NCBI GenBank assembly: GCA_018241225.1
Contig: JAFEEG010000035.1
Coordinates: 1-64,000, forward strand
Direction: 5' to 3'
DNA: 64,000 nucleotides
DNA from: Pseudomonadota bacterium
GTDB lineage: Bacteria; Pseudomonadota; Gammaproteobacteria; Burkholderiales; Burkholderiaceae_C
The position numbers and the translations under genes were made by a program. The notes beneath the pieces were generated by a model. The model worked only from the letters and a program-made list of their open reading frames with translations. It did not search any database and was not told the origin of the DNA. Shown piece after piece: positions 14,999 through 25,933 of this stretch (position 1 is its first letter; every line of letters begins with the position of its first letter).

Positions 14999-16198
14999 TC
15001 AGGGTTGCGCGTCGGTCTGGAAACCTGCCTCTCGCAAGGCCGTCAGCACAGCCGCCAGGTGGTCGCGGCCGCGGGTTTGCAGCACCAGTTCGATTTCCAC
15101 GTTCTGGGCCGCCAGCATGGTGAAGGCCCGCTGGTGGTGCACCTCGTCGATGTTAGCGCCCGCTTCTGCCACAACCGCGGTGATTTTTGCCAGCACGCCG
15201 GGCACATCGCGCGCACTCACGCGCAGCCGGGCCAGGCGGCCTGCGCGCACCATGCCGCGCTCGATGATCGCGCCCAGCAGCAGCGGATCGATGTTGCCGC
15301 CTGACAGCACCAGGCCCACCCGCTTGCCGCGAAAGCGATCCGGATGCCGCACCAGTGCGGCCAGGCCGGCAGCACCCGCACCCTCGACCAGGGTCTTTTC
15401 GATTTCCAGCAGCATCAGCACGGCCTGCTCGATGTCGCCTTCGTCCACCAGCAGCATGTCGTCGACCAGGGTGGAGATGACTTCCAGCGTGCGCACGCCC
15501 GGCGTACCCACCGCGATGCCCTCGGCAATGGAGCTGGTGCCGGTCGCGTGCTCGGTCTTCTTGACGGCATTGAACATGGAGGGAAAGCGCGTTGCCTGCA
15601 CGCCGACGATCTCGATGCGCGGGGCCAGTGCACGGGCGGCGACGGCCATGCCCGCAAGCAGACCGCCCCCGCCCACGGCCACCACGAGCGTATCCAGGTC
15701 GGGTACGGCCTCGAGCATTTCCAGCGCCAGGGTGCCCTGGCCGGCGATGATGGCGTCGTCGTCGAAGGGGTGCACGAAGGTCAGGCCGCGGGTCTTGGCG
15801 AGTTCGAAGGCATGCAGTCGGGCGCCTTCGAGCGTGTCGCCGTGAAGCACCACCTCGGCCCCGAAGCTGCGGGTGCGCTCGATCTTCACCGCCGGCGTGA
15901 AGCGCGGCATGACGATGGTGGCCGCCAGCCCCAGGCGCTGCGCGTGATAGGCCACGCCTTGCGCGTGGTTGCCGGCCGACATGGCGATCACGCCGCGCAC
16001 ACCCTGCTGGGCCAGCTGGGTGAGCATGTTGCAGGCGCCCCGCTCCTTGAAGGAGGCGGTGAACTGCAGGTTCTCGAACTTCAGGAACACCTGCGCGCCG
16101 ACGATCTGCGAGAGCGTGCGCGATTCGAGAAACGGCGTGGTGAGCAACTGGCCGCCGATGCGGGCCTGTGCCAGTCGGATGTCTTCGATGGAAACCAT
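14999..16198 (-). CDS. Threonine ammonia-lyase (catabolic type, with ACT domain)
   Basis: A 399-aa PLP enzyme that deaminates threonine (and serine) to 2-oxobutyrate. Visible motifs are the PLP lysine in FTASFKERGA, the phosphate-binding loop AVGGGGLLAGMA, SAGNHAQGVA, and VLSGGNIDP near the domain end. A C-terminal ACT-type domain starts at about residue 325 (RLRVSARDVPGVLAKITAVVAEAGANI). The ATG at 16198 was chosen over an upstream in-frame start at 16270 because MVSIEDIRLAQ is the usual N-terminus. It stands alone, divergent from the AAA ATPase gene; nothing else was seen in the 188 bp between. Confidence 0.92.
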   Translation of the reverse strand: MVSIEDIRLAQARIGGQLLTTPFLESRTLSQIVGAQVFLKFENLQFTASFKERGACNMLTQLAQQGVRGVIAMSAGNHAQGVAYHAQRLGLAATIVMPRFTPAVKIERTRSFGAEVVLHGDTLEGARLHAFELAKTRGLTFVHPFDDDAIIAGQGTLALEMLEAVPDLDTLVVAVGGGGLLAGMAVAARALAPRIEIVGVQATRFPSMFNAVKKTEHATGTSSIAEGIAVGTPGVRTLEVISTLVDDMLLVDEGDIEQAVLMLLEIEKTLVEGAGAAGLAALVRHPDRFRGKRVGLVLSGGNIDPLLLGAIIERGMVRAGRLARLRVSARDVPGVLAKITAVVAEAGANIDEVHHQRAFTMLAAQNVEIELVLQTRGRDHLAAVLTALREAGFQTDAQP

Positions 16199-16386
16199 GT
16201 GCGATTGTGGCCGCAAGCCAGCCGATCGGGCGGTCGGTGTCGCAGTGTTGGGGCACCTTGCGCCGCGCATTGGGGTTATTCCGCTGGACGACCCTTCACG
16301 AAGCCAAAACTCTGCGCTATGGTCGCGCTCACACGGCCTAGTCGGCGCCCACAGCGCGCCGGCGCATTCGAGAGGAGGTTGTCCAC

Positions 16387-18711
16387 ATGGTCAAGCGTGC
16401 CGGGTTCGACGTTGTTGCGGGTGCCACGCGTGCACAGTCGCTGCCGTCGCCTGGGCTGCGCGAAGCACCGGTGCTGGAGCTCATGTGCTCGCACTTCGTG
16501 CTGACCCTGGCGGCCAAGCAGGGCCCGCGCTTCAACGTGCGGCGCGACCTCAACGGCCTGCTCTCTCTCACCGGCCGGCACCTGGTATGGCCAGCGCCCG
16601 TATTGATGCGCCTGCGCGAGTTCCTTTCGCGCCGTTGCGTGGGCAACGAGGTATGGAGCGGAGTCGAGAACTACGACCCGCGCACCCTGCTCGAGCGCCA
16701 CGGCGTGTGGCGCGGCCCGTACGAGGAGGGCACGCTGTTCTTCTATCTCGACGAATACGCCAAGGACCAGCCCAAGGACCTGCTGGCGGTGCTTTCGGTC
16801 ACGCGCGACTGGCTCACCCATGCGCTGCGCAAGCAGTCCACGCTGGTGGAGAAGAACATCGACGCGTTGGCCGGCCTTTTGCAGCTGAACAAGGCCGAGC
16901 GTGCGCTGCTGCTGTACGGCACGCTGGCACGCTACCAGCGCGACCTGCGCTCGCTGCTGGTGGAGTTCAAGGTCAACAACGCGCCCGAGGCCTATGCCGC
17001 GATTGCCGAAGTGGCTGGCGTGAGCGCCACCGACGTGGGCGAGGCGCTGCGCGCCGGCTCGCGCCTGGAGCGCATCGGCCTGGTGGAAAACCTCATCTCC
17101 GAGCACAACATCACCGACCTGGCCGACCTGATGAAGGTCAGCGAGAAGCTGCCGCCGGTGCTCATGCGTGAATACCGCGACCACAACGAGCTGATGGCCG
17201 TGTTCACCCGGCCCTCGGCCAAGTCGACGCTGGGCGTGCAGGACTTTGCCTTCGTGCAGGACGACACGGACATGCTCATCGCCCTGCTGCGTGCCGCCGT
17301 GGCGCGCAAGGAGCCGGGCGTGAACGTGCTGCTGTACGGCCCCCCGGGCACCGGCAAGACCGAGCTGGCCAAGGTGGTCGCGCAGGCGGCAGGCCTGGAG
17401 CTGTTCGAAGTCGAATATGCCGACCGCGACGGCAACTCGCTCAGCGGGCGCGACCGCTACCGCTCGCTGCAGATCGCACAGGTCTTCCTCAAGGGCAGCG
17501 CCCAGGCCGCGCTGCTGTTCGACGAGGTGGAGGACGTGTTCCCGCCGATCAGCACCGAGGCCGCGCAATTCATGGCCCGCGCCGAGCAGATTCCGGCCGC
17601 GCCCAACGGCAGCGTGAGCGGCAAGGCCTGGGTCAACCAGATCCTCGAATCCAACCCGGTGCCCACGTTGTGGGTCACCAATCGCATCGAGCAGATCGAC
17701 CCGGCCTTCCGGCGCCGCTTTGCCTACCACCTGGAGCTGAAGTCGCCGCCGCCCGGCGCGCGCGAGCAACTGGTGCGCAAGACGCTCGAAGGCGTGGCAG
17801 TGTCCGACGCCTTTGCTGCCAAGCTGGCCGAGCGCAAGGGGCTCACGCCCGCGCAGATCCGCACTGCGGTGCGCTTTGCAGGCCTGGCGCAGGTAGGCGA
17901 GATGCCCATCGAGAGCCTGATCGAGCGGCAGTTGCGCAATGCCGACCAGGCCCTGGGCACGCTCGAGACCGACCGCGGCCTGCGCCGCAGCGTCACGACC
18001 TACGACCTGGGCATGCTCAACGTCGAGACTCGCTTCGAGGTGCCTCGCATCGTCACGGCGCTGAAGGCGCGCGGCCAGGGCACCTTGTGCTTCTACGGTC
18101 CGCCGGGCACGGGCAAGACGGCGCTGGCCGAGCACATTGCCCGCTCCATCGCCCGCCCGCTGCTGGTCAAGCAGGCCAGCGACATCATGAGCAAGTACGT
18201 GGGCGAGACCGAGCAGAACATGGCGGCCATGTTCCGCGAGGCCGAAGCCGAGAAGGCCGTGCTGCTGCTGGACGAGGCCGACAGCTTCCTGCAGGACCGC
18301 CGCGGCGCCCAGCGCACCTACGAGGTGACCGAGGTCAACGAGATGCTGCAGGGCATGGAGCACTTCAACGGCGTGTTCGTGTGCACCACCAACCTGCTCG
18401 AGCGCATCGACCAGGCGGCGCTGCGCCGCTTCACCTTCAAGATCCGGTTCATGCCGCTGACAGGTGCGCAGCGAGAGCGCATGTTCGTGACCGAGGCGCT
18501 GGCGGGCGACCAAGACCTCCTGGGCAGCGAGTTGCGCGCCCGCCTGGCCCGGCTCGACCAGTTGTGCCCCGGCGATTTCGCGGCCGTGAAACGCCAGACC
18601 GACATCCTGGCGGCCGAGTTCAGTGCGGCCGAGTTCATGGAGCAGCTCGAAGCCGAGCACCGGGTGAAGCCGGAAGTACGCGAATCCCGGGGAATCGGCT
18701 TCATGCAGTGA
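16387..18711 (+). CDS. Tandem AAA+ ATPase of unknown role
   Basis: A 774-aa cytosolic ATPase with two AAA modules. The first Walker A is YGPPGTGKTELAK (about residues 317-329) with Walker B LLFDEVEDVFPP and a second-region-of-homology WVTNRIEQIDPAFRRRF. The second Walker A is YGPPGTGKTALAE (about 570) with LLLDEADSF and CTTNLLERIDQAALRRF. Roughly 300 N-terminal residues lack a recognised domain. The tandem layout is that of CDC48/FtsH-like unfoldases, but no protease domain or partner gene is nearby. A function in protein remodelling is inferred only from the fold. Confidence 0.8.
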   Translation: MVKRAGFDVVAGATRAQSLPSPGLREAPVLELMCSHFVLTLAAKQGPRFNVRRDLNGLLSLTGRHLVWPAPVLMRLREFLSRRCVGNEVWSGVENYDPRTLLERHGVWRGPYEEGTLFFYLDEYAKDQPKDLLAVLSVTRDWLTHALRKQSTLVEKNIDALAGLLQLNKAERALLLYGTLARYQRDLRSLLVEFKVNNAPEAYAAIAEVAGVSATDVGEALRAGSRLERIGLVENLISEHNITDLADLMKVSEKLPPVLMREYRDHNELMAVFTRPSAKSTLGVQDFAFVQDDTDMLIALLRAAVARKEPGVNVLLYGPPGTGKTELAKVVAQAAGLELFEVEYADRDGNSLSGRDRYRSLQIAQVFLKGSAQAALLFDEVEDVFPPISTEAAQFMARAEQIPAAPNGSVSGKAWVNQILESNPVPTLWVTNRIEQIDPAFRRRFAYHLELKSPPPGAREQLVRKTLEGVAVSDAFAAKLAERKGLTPAQIRTAVRFAGLAQVGEMPIESLIERQLRNADQALGTLETDRGLRRSVTTYDLGMLNVETRFEVPRIVTALKARGQGTLCFYGPPGTGKTALAEHIARSIARPLLVKQASDIMSKYVGETEQNMAAMFREAEAEKAVLLLDEADSFLQDRRGAQRTYEVTEVNEMLQGMEHFNGVFVCTTNLLERIDQAALRRFTFKIRFMPLTGAQRERMFVTEALAGDQDLLGSELRARLARLDQLCPGDFAAVKRQTDILAAEFSAAEFMEQLEAEHRVKPEVRESRGIGFMQ

Positions 18712-18778
18712 CGCGGCCAGGCAACATCGCTTCGCCGGATGATCCGGCGGGAGTTGCAGTCTGTTACTCTGTTTGGCC

Positions 18779-20362
18779 ATGAAAACTGCCGTTCGTCCCC
18801 TCTCGGTCGCTCTCGTCTGCGCGGCCCTGGCCGCTTGTGGTGGCGGTAGCGACAGCCACCACACCATCGACTCCACCGGTACATCGGGCAATGCCGAGCT
18901 GACGCACGAGAGCAGCAGCTCCGGAACAACCCCGGATTCGGGCGGCCCGTCGATCGCGATGGCCAACCAGTGCGCCCGGCCCCGCACGGGCACCGATCCT
19001 TCCACGGGCAAGCCCTATCCCGACACCGCCGGCACGCTGGAAACAGAAAAGTCCTGGGTGCGCGCCTGGATCGACGAGACCTACCTGTGGTTCAACGAAG
19101 TGCCGACCACGCTCAAGGCCAGTGACTACGCCACGCCGCAAGCCTATTTCGACGTGCTCAAGACGCCGCTGAAGACGGCCTCCGGCGCCGACAAGGACCG
19201 CTTCCACTACTTCGTGGACACGGCATCCTTCCAAGGCGACACCGCGGGCACGGGCTCGGTGGGCTACGGCATGGAAGTGGCCCTGATCAGCAGCGTGCCG
19301 CCACGCGTGGTGCGGGTGGCATTCGTCACGCCCGGCACCCCGGCGGCGGTCAACAGCATCGATCGTGGCGACACACTGGTCACGCTGGATGGCGTGGACG
19401 TGGCAAACGGCTCTGCCGACGCGCTCAACGCAGCGCTGTTCCCGACGAACGCGGGCGAGGCGCACACCATGGTCGTCACCAGCAACGCGGGCGTCACGCG
19501 CACGGTCACGCTCACCTCGGCAGTGGTGGTCCCCCAGCCGGTGATGAACGTCTCGACCATTGCCACGACCAACGGGCTGGTGGGCTACCTGCAGTTCAAC
19601 CAGCACAACGAAGTGGCCGAAACCGAGCTGGCGGACGCCATCAACAAGCTCAAGGCCCTGAGCGTGACTGAGCTGGTGCTCGACATGCGCTACAACGGCG
19701 GCGGCCTGCTTGGTGTTGCGAGCGAGCTGGCCTACATGGTGGCCGGCCCCGGCCCGACCCAGGGCAAGACATTCGAGCGCATGGTCACCAACAGCAAGAA
19801 CCCCTACGGGTTCACCGACGCGGAAGCCAACTTCCCGTTCCAGGCCACGGCCGTCGGCTACTCGCTGCCGGCCGACCAGGCCCTGCCGAACCTGGGCCTG
19901 AGCAAGGTCACCGTGCTCAGCGGCCCCGACACCTGCTCGGCCAGCGAGTCGGTGGTCAACGGCCTGCGCGGCGTGGGCGTCAAGGTCGACCTGGTCGGCT
20001 CCACCACCTGCGGCAAGCCCTATGGCTTCTTCCCGGTGGACAACTGCGGAACCACCTACCTCGCCATCAACTTCCAGGGTGTGAACGCCCAGGGCTTCGG
20101 CGACTACGGCGACGGCATGGCGCCCACCTGCAGCGTGGCCGACGACTTCAACCACGACCTGGGCGATCGCAACGAGGCTCGCCTTGCCGCGGCCCTGACC
20201 CTGAGCGCAACCGGCGCATGCCCCGCGCCCACAGGTTCGTCCGCTGGGCAGGGCTTGCGCAAGTCCACCGGCCCGCTGCTGGAAAGCCCGTACCTGCGGC
20301 CCAATCCGCTGCGCGACAACAAGCGCATCGACGGCCTGCTGCGCTCGAGCGCCAGGCTCTGA
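18779..20362 (+). CDS. S41-family (C-terminal processing) peptidase, lipoprotein
   Basis: A 527-aa secreted protease. The lipobox LAAC puts the acylated cysteine at residue 20, followed by a low-complexity Ser/Gly/Thr linker, an N-terminal S41 helical region (WVRAWIDETYLWF), a PDZ domain (FVTPGTPAAVNSIDRGDTLVTLDG) and the S41 catalytic domain with LDMRYNGGG and a likely nucleophile Ser in GPDTCSASESVVNGL. An in-frame TTG lies 6 nt upstream; the ATG was preferred. Probably anchored in the outer or inner membrane facing the periplasm. Substrates are unknown. Confidence 0.88.
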   Translation: MKTAVRPLSVALVCAALAACGGGSDSHHTIDSTGTSGNAELTHESSSSGTTPDSGGPSIAMANQCARPRTGTDPSTGKPYPDTAGTLETEKSWVRAWIDETYLWFNEVPTTLKASDYATPQAYFDVLKTPLKTASGADKDRFHYFVDTASFQGDTAGTGSVGYGMEVALISSVPPRVVRVAFVTPGTPAAVNSIDRGDTLVTLDGVDVANGSADALNAALFPTNAGEAHTMVVTSNAGVTRTVTLTSAVVVPQPVMNVSTIATTNGLVGYLQFNQHNEVAETELADAINKLKALSVTELVLDMRYNGGGLLGVASELAYMVAGPGPTQGKTFERMVTNSKNPYGFTDAEANFPFQATAVGYSLPADQALPNLGLSKVTVLSGPDTCSASESVVNGLRGVGVKVDLVGSTTCGKPYGFFPVDNCGTTYLAINFQGVNAQGFGDYGDGMAPTCSVADDFNHDLGDRNEARLAAALTLSATGACPAPTGSSAGQGLRKSTGPLLESPYLRPNPLRDNKRIDGLLRSSARL

Positions 20363-20389
20363 GCGGCGGCGCACGCGCGAGTTGACTCC

Positions 20390-20821
20390 GTGACCAACGC
20401 CCAGCATCTCGTCGCCGCCTGTGGCGCGATGATGCTGCTGGTGGCCATGGTGGGCCTGCGCCTGCTCCTTGTGCGCGTGGCCGAGATGCGCGCCAAGCGC
20501 CTGCCGATGCAGGCGGTCGCCAACTCTGTCCAGACCGCCGCGCGCCTGGAGCGCGTGCACGCCTCGGACAACTTCAAGAACCTGTTCGAGGTGCCGGTGC
20601 TGTTCTACACACTGGTGGCGGTGGCCCTGGCCACGGGTCGCACCCCCGGCTGGCTGGTGGCGGGCGCCTGGTGCTTCGTGCTGCTGCGCTACGCGCACAG
20701 CGCCATCCAGTGCAGCTACAACCGGGTGGCGCACCGGTTCGCGGCATTCATGGTCAGCCTGGTGCTGCTGACGGGGTTGTGGGCGAGGTTCGTCGCAGGC
20801 ATGCTGGGCGCCCAGGGCTGA
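20390..20821 (+). CDS. MAPEG-family membrane protein
   Basis: A 143-aa inner-membrane protein with four hydrophobic segments and the MAPEG-like core ERVHASDNFKNLFEVPVLFYTLVAVAL followed by YAHSAIQCSYNRVAHRFAAF. MAPEG proteins are glutathione- or eicosanoid-related membrane enzymes in eukaryotes; the bacterial role is generally unknown. It starts at GTG 28 nt after the S41 peptidase stop and is followed closely by the nucleoside hydrolase, so the three may share a transcript. Confidence 0.8.
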   Translation: MTNAQHLVAACGAMMLLVAMVGLRLLLVRVAEMRAKRLPMQAVANSVQTAARLERVHASDNFKNLFEVPVLFYTLVAVALATGRTPGWLVAGAWCFVLLRYAHSAIQCSYNRVAHRFAAFMVSLVLLTGLWARFVAGMLGAQG

Positions 20822-20879
20822 CAACCGCAGCTCGTACCGCCGCGCCGCACCGGCGCAACCAACGCAAGGGATGAAAACG

Positions 20880-22007
20880 ATGCAACGAAGAGACTGGCTG
20901 CTGTCGGCCCTGTCGGCCGCTGCGCTCACCGGCTGTGCCGGCATGGGCCGAACCACCGGCGCCGCGGCGCCCAAGGTCATCATCGACAGTGACTACAACA
21001 CCATGAGCGACGACGGCCAGCTGGGCGCCATGGCGGTGCAGCTGCAGGCCCAGGGCCTGGTCCAGGTCATGGGCATCACGGTGGTCTCGGGCAACAAGTG
21101 GCTGCGCCAGGGCGTGGCCGAGGCGCTCATGTCGGTGGAGCGGCTGGGTGTGAGCGAGCGCATCGGCGTGTATTCCGGTGCCAACTACGCGCTCAACCAT
21201 GACTACGCCACCATCCAGGCCGAGCTCAAGGCTGGCGCGGGTGGCGACGGCTACCTGGGCGCGTGGAAGACCCCCGAGCCCAAGTCCGACGCCGACCTGG
21301 TGCGCCCGCCGGACGGCTTCGCCGCCCGAACCCGGCTGCAACCGCAGGGCGCGGTGGAGTTCATCGTGCAGACCGTCAAGGCCAACCCTGGCGAGATCAC
21401 CATCCTGGCCATCGGGCCGCTCACCAACATTGCGCTGGCGATTCGGCAAAGCCCCGAGATCGTGCCGCTCATCAAGCAGATCATCTACATGGGCGGGGCC
21501 GTGCATGTGCCGGGCAACACCACCAAGGCGGCCGAGTTCAACTGGTGGTTCGATCCCGAGGCGGCGCAGTTCGTGGTGCGCCAACCCATCCCGCAAGTGG
21601 TGATTCCGCTGGACGTGACCAACACGGTGCAGCTCACGCGCGCCACCTACGAACGCATCGCGAACGCCAACCCGCCCACCGCCGTGACGCGCGTGTACGG
21701 GCAGGAATGGTTCAGTCGGGCCTTTGCCCGCAACCCGAACTACACGAGCAACATCTGGGACACGCTGGTCATCGCCTACCTGGTCGACCCGAGCTTCGCC
21801 ACGCAGGTCGACCAGGAGTACCTGGACGTGATCGCCAAGCCCGGCGACCCGCAGAACGGCCGCTCGGTGGGTTACGCGCAGGCGCCGCAGGGCGTGGCGC
21901 TGCAGAAGGTGAAGGTGGTCAAGCGCTTCGACAACGCCCGATTCCTGGACTGGTACGTCGACCTGATGACGCGGCCGGTGCCTGTGGCGCTGCCGCCTGC
22001 GCGCTAG
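20880..22007 (+). CDS. Nucleoside hydrolase, exported lipoprotein
   Basis: A 375-aa N-ribohydrolase that cleaves the glycosidic bond of nucleosides. The N-terminus MQRRDWLLSALSAAALTGC has a twin-arginine-like RR and a lipobox (Cys19), so it is exported and lipidated. The ribose/Ca site is DSDYNTMSDDGQLGAM, slightly diverged from the canonical DxDxxxDDxxAL. Further motifs are AIGPLTNIALAI, MGGAVHVPGN and the late WDTLVIAYLVDP. The ATG at 20880 has AAGGGA 8 nt before it; the ATG at 20871 lacks a suitable site. A periplasmic nucleoside-scavenging role is inferred. Confidence 0.88.
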   Translation: MQRRDWLLSALSAAALTGCAGMGRTTGAAAPKVIIDSDYNTMSDDGQLGAMAVQLQAQGLVQVMGITVVSGNKWLRQGVAEALMSVERLGVSERIGVYSGANYALNHDYATIQAELKAGAGGDGYLGAWKTPEPKSDADLVRPPDGFAARTRLQPQGAVEFIVQTVKANPGEITILAIGPLTNIALAIRQSPEIVPLIKQIIYMGGAVHVPGNTTKAAEFNWWFDPEAAQFVVRQPIPQVVIPLDVTNTVQLTRATYERIANANPPTAVTRVYGQEWFSRAFARNPNYTSNIWDTLVIAYLVDPSFATQVDQEYLDVIAKPGDPQNGRSVGYAQAPQGVALQKVKVVKRFDNARFLDWYVDLMTRPVPVALPPAR

Positions 22008-22019
22008 TCGGGGCGATCG

Positions 22020-23921
<1,902 letters not shown>

Positions 23922-24012
23922 GGGCGGGCAGGCTTGAAAAGAATGCACGCGCCCCGGTGGCGGCGCGTGCGGGCCCATTGTCTCAGCCCGGCCCCGCCGG
24001 CCGCCAGAAGCG

Positions 24013-24444
24013 TCAGCGAATTGCCATCGGATCGGCCCAGGGGTCGATCACCTGCAGGCTCGCCGCCTCGAAGGGGGAGGTGTCGCGGGTGGCAACGGCG
24101 AACCCATGACTGGCCGCAATGGCAGCAATATAGCCATCGGGTAGCGGGAAGCCTTTTCCGGCTGCCCTGGCCCTGAGTGCGATGTCCGCGTAGTGCTTGG
24201 CCGCGTTGGCATCGAAGCCGAGGACTCGATCGTCGAACAAGGCAACGACCCCTTGGAATACTTCGGCCAGACCTGACTTGCGGCGGCCGGCCGGAAGCGC
24301 ACCGATGCCGAACAGGAGTTCTGCCACCGTCACGCTCGAAAGGAACAGGGTTTCGGCCGCCTGGTCGTCCAGCCAAGCCCGAACACGTGGGTGGGCCTGA
24401 GGCTTCATGGCTTCCGAGACGACGTTGGTATCGAGCAGGATCAT
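24013..24444 (-). CDS. PIN-domain toxin, FitB/VapC type
   Basis: A 143-aa PIN-domain ribonuclease toxin. Acidic active-site residues are visible: Asp5 (LLDTNVVSE), Glu42 (VAELLFG), Asp103 (LPDGYIAAIA) and Asp121 (ATRDTSPF). The length matches FitB/VapC. The start overlaps the antitoxin stop as ATGA, giving coupled translation. A typical target would be tRNA or another structured RNA; which one is not predictable. It sits between recQ and the hut region with no sign of being part of a larger element. Confidence 0.9.
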   Translation of the reverse strand: MILLDTNVVSEAMKPQAHPRVRAWLDDQAAETLFLSSVTVAELLFGIGALPAGRRKSGLAEVFQGVVALFDDRVLGFDANAAKHYADIALRARAAGKGFPLPDGYIAAIAASHGFAVATRDTSPFEAASLQVIDPWADPMAIR

Positions 24445-24701
24445 TCGAAGTCCATGGGTTCGGCGGGGCGCTTGCCGTGATCGATCTCGATGCGCAAGGC
24501 GTCGAGATCCTCATTGGTGAGGCCTGCGTCCTGGCTGAGCCTGGACAACGCGCTGCCCATGCGAATGCGCGCGGCCGGCCGAACGGTCGCCTCAAGAATG
24601 TCCCGAATCTCGGCTTCCGTGCTGCGACCGTGCTGCTCCGCGCGGAGTTTCAGTGCGCGATGCGTTTCTTCGGGGAGGTTGCGAATGATGACTGCTGGCA
24701 T
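24441..24701 (-). CDS. FitA/StbC-type ribbon-helix-helix antitoxin
   Basis: An 86-aa antitoxin. The N-terminal ribbon-helix-helix (PAVIIRNLPEETHRALKLRAEQHGRS, about residues 2-45) binds DNA, and the acidic C-terminal tail (NEDLDALRIEIDHG) would wrap the toxin. It is followed with 4-nt overlap by the PIN toxin. GAGCAGGACTC upstream is a modest ribosome site. Autoregulation through the inverted repeat at 24733-24760 is expected for the family. Confidence 0.88.
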   Translation of the reverse strand: MPAVIIRNLPEETHRALKLRAEQHGRSTEAEIRDILEATVRPAARIRMGSALSRLSQDAGLTNEDLDALRIEIDHGKRPAEPMDFE

Positions 24702-24732
24702 GAGTCCTGCTCCTGTCGCTAGGAGCGGTGAA

Positions 24733-24760
24733 TGATATCACTACATCAAATGTGATATCG
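24733..24760. promoter_or_regulatory. Operator of the toxin-antitoxin operon
   Basis: Inverted repeat GATATCAC (24734-24741) and GTGATATC (24752-24759) with a 10-nt spacer, about 32 nt before the antitoxin start. Two RHH dimers could bind one turn apart. Confidence 0.65.
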
Positions 24761-24788
24761 ACACTATGGATTGATCGTTTTGCCCGGG

Positions 24789-24816
24789 TTGCACAACCTG
24801 TATAGACAACTATAAA
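24789..24816 (+). promoter_or_regulatory. Sigma-70-like promoter with an embedded HutC box
   Basis: -35 TTGCAC (24789-24794), a 16-nt spacer and -10 TATAAA (24811-24816). The spacer contains CCTGTATAGACAAC (24797-24810), the HutC operator, so repressor binding would block RNA polymerase directly. Confidence 0.65.
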
Positions 24817-24866
24817 ATCCGCAAACCCGAGGGAAACGAATTGAAATCGGGATTGTCAGGGTTTCA

Positions 24867-24880
24867 CCTGTATAGACAGG
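24867..24880. promoter_or_regulatory. Second HutC box before the ABC operon
   Basis: CCTGTATAGACAGG, with perfect CCTGT/ACAGG arms, lies about 50 nt downstream of the predicted transcription start. It may act as a roadblock or cooperate with the first box. Confidence 0.65.
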
Positions 24881-24945
24881 ACTAAGCACCCGCAGACAAT
24901 CCGCCCACTTTTCTAAACGCTTCGTTCCCACCACCAGGAGTCTTC

Positions 24946-25905
24946 ATGGCCAACACGGTCGTTCTCAAAGCTGCCACCCTTTTTGCCGCCGGCCTCGTTG
25001 CCGCAGGCGCGGCCCAGGCGCAAGAAACCAAAATCGCACTGGGCATGTCCGGCTGGACCGGCTTTGCGCCACTGACGCTGGCCGACAAGGCCGGCATCTT
25101 CAAGAAGAACGGCCTGGACGTGGAGCTGCGCATGATTCCGCAGAAGGATCGCCACCTGGCCCTGGCCTCGGGCGCCATCCAGTGCGCTGCCACCACGGTC
25201 GAAACGCACGTGGCCTGGAACGCCAACGGCGTGCCCATCACCCAGATCTTCCAGATGGACAAGTCATACGGCGCCGACGGCCTGGCCGTGCGCAACGACG
25301 TGAAGGGCTTTGCCGATCTCAAGGGCAAGACCGTGGGCGTGAGCGCACCGGGCACCGCGCCGTACTTCGGCCTGGCCTGGATGCTCAGCAAGAACGGCAT
25401 GAGCCTCAAGGACGTGAAGCTGGTCTCGCTGGAGCCCCAGCCCGCCGCGCAGGCCTTCGTGGCCGGCCAGAACGACGCGGCCATGACCTACGAGCCCTAC
25501 CTGTCGACCGTGCGCTCCAACCCCACGGCCGGCAAGATCCTGGCCACCACGCTGGACTACCCGATGGTGATGGACACCGTGGGCTGCGCGCCCACCTGGC
25601 TCAAGTCCAACGCCAAGGCTGCGCAGGCGCTGGCCAATTCGTACTTCGAGGCGCTGGAGCTCATCAAGAACGACCCGGCCAAGGCCAACGACATCATGGG
25701 CTCGGCCGTGAAGCAGACGGGCGAGAAGTTCGCCGAGTCGTCCAAGTACCTGCGCTGGCAGGACAAGGCCGCCAACCAGAAGTTCTTCTCGGGCGAGCTC
25801 ATGCAGTTCATGAAGGACTCGGTGCCGATCCTGTTGGAAGCCGGTGTGATCCGCAAGGCGCCGGATGACCTGAACGCGACCTTCGACGCATCGTTCATCA
25901 AGTAA
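24946..25905 (+). CDS. ABC transporter substrate-binding protein of the hut region (NMT1-like)
   Basis: A 319-aa periplasmic protein. The signal peptide ends near AAGAAQAQ (residue 26), and the mature protein begins ETKIALGMSGWTGFAPL, a hallmark of the TauA/NMT1 class. CCACCAGGAG precedes the ATG. Two HutC boxes upstream place it under the histidine-degradation repressor. It is followed by its permease and ATPase genes. Histidine, urocanate or a related imidazole are the likely ligands, inferred only from regulation. Confidence 0.85.
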   Translation: MANTVVLKAATLFAAGLVAAGAAQAQETKIALGMSGWTGFAPLTLADKAGIFKKNGLDVELRMIPQKDRHLALASGAIQCAATTVETHVAWNANGVPITQIFQMDKSYGADGLAVRNDVKGFADLKGKTVGVSAPGTAPYFGLAWMLSKNGMSLKDVKLVSLEPQPAAQAFVAGQNDAAMTYEPYLSTVRSNPTAGKILATTLDYPMVMDTVGCAPTWLKSNAKAAQALANSYFEALELIKNDPAKANDIMGSAVKQTGEKFAESSKYLRWQDKAANQKFFSGELMQFMKDSVPILLEAGVIRKAPDDLNATFDASFIK

Positions 25906-25933
25906 GCAAGAGAGCAAGAGCAGCGCACCCAGG

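Noticed and set aside
16276..20983. Long minus-strand open frames opposite the AAA ATPase and S41 peptidase genes
   Set aside because: The compositions are Gln/His/Arg/Val-rich shadows. The plus-strand products have complete domain sets.
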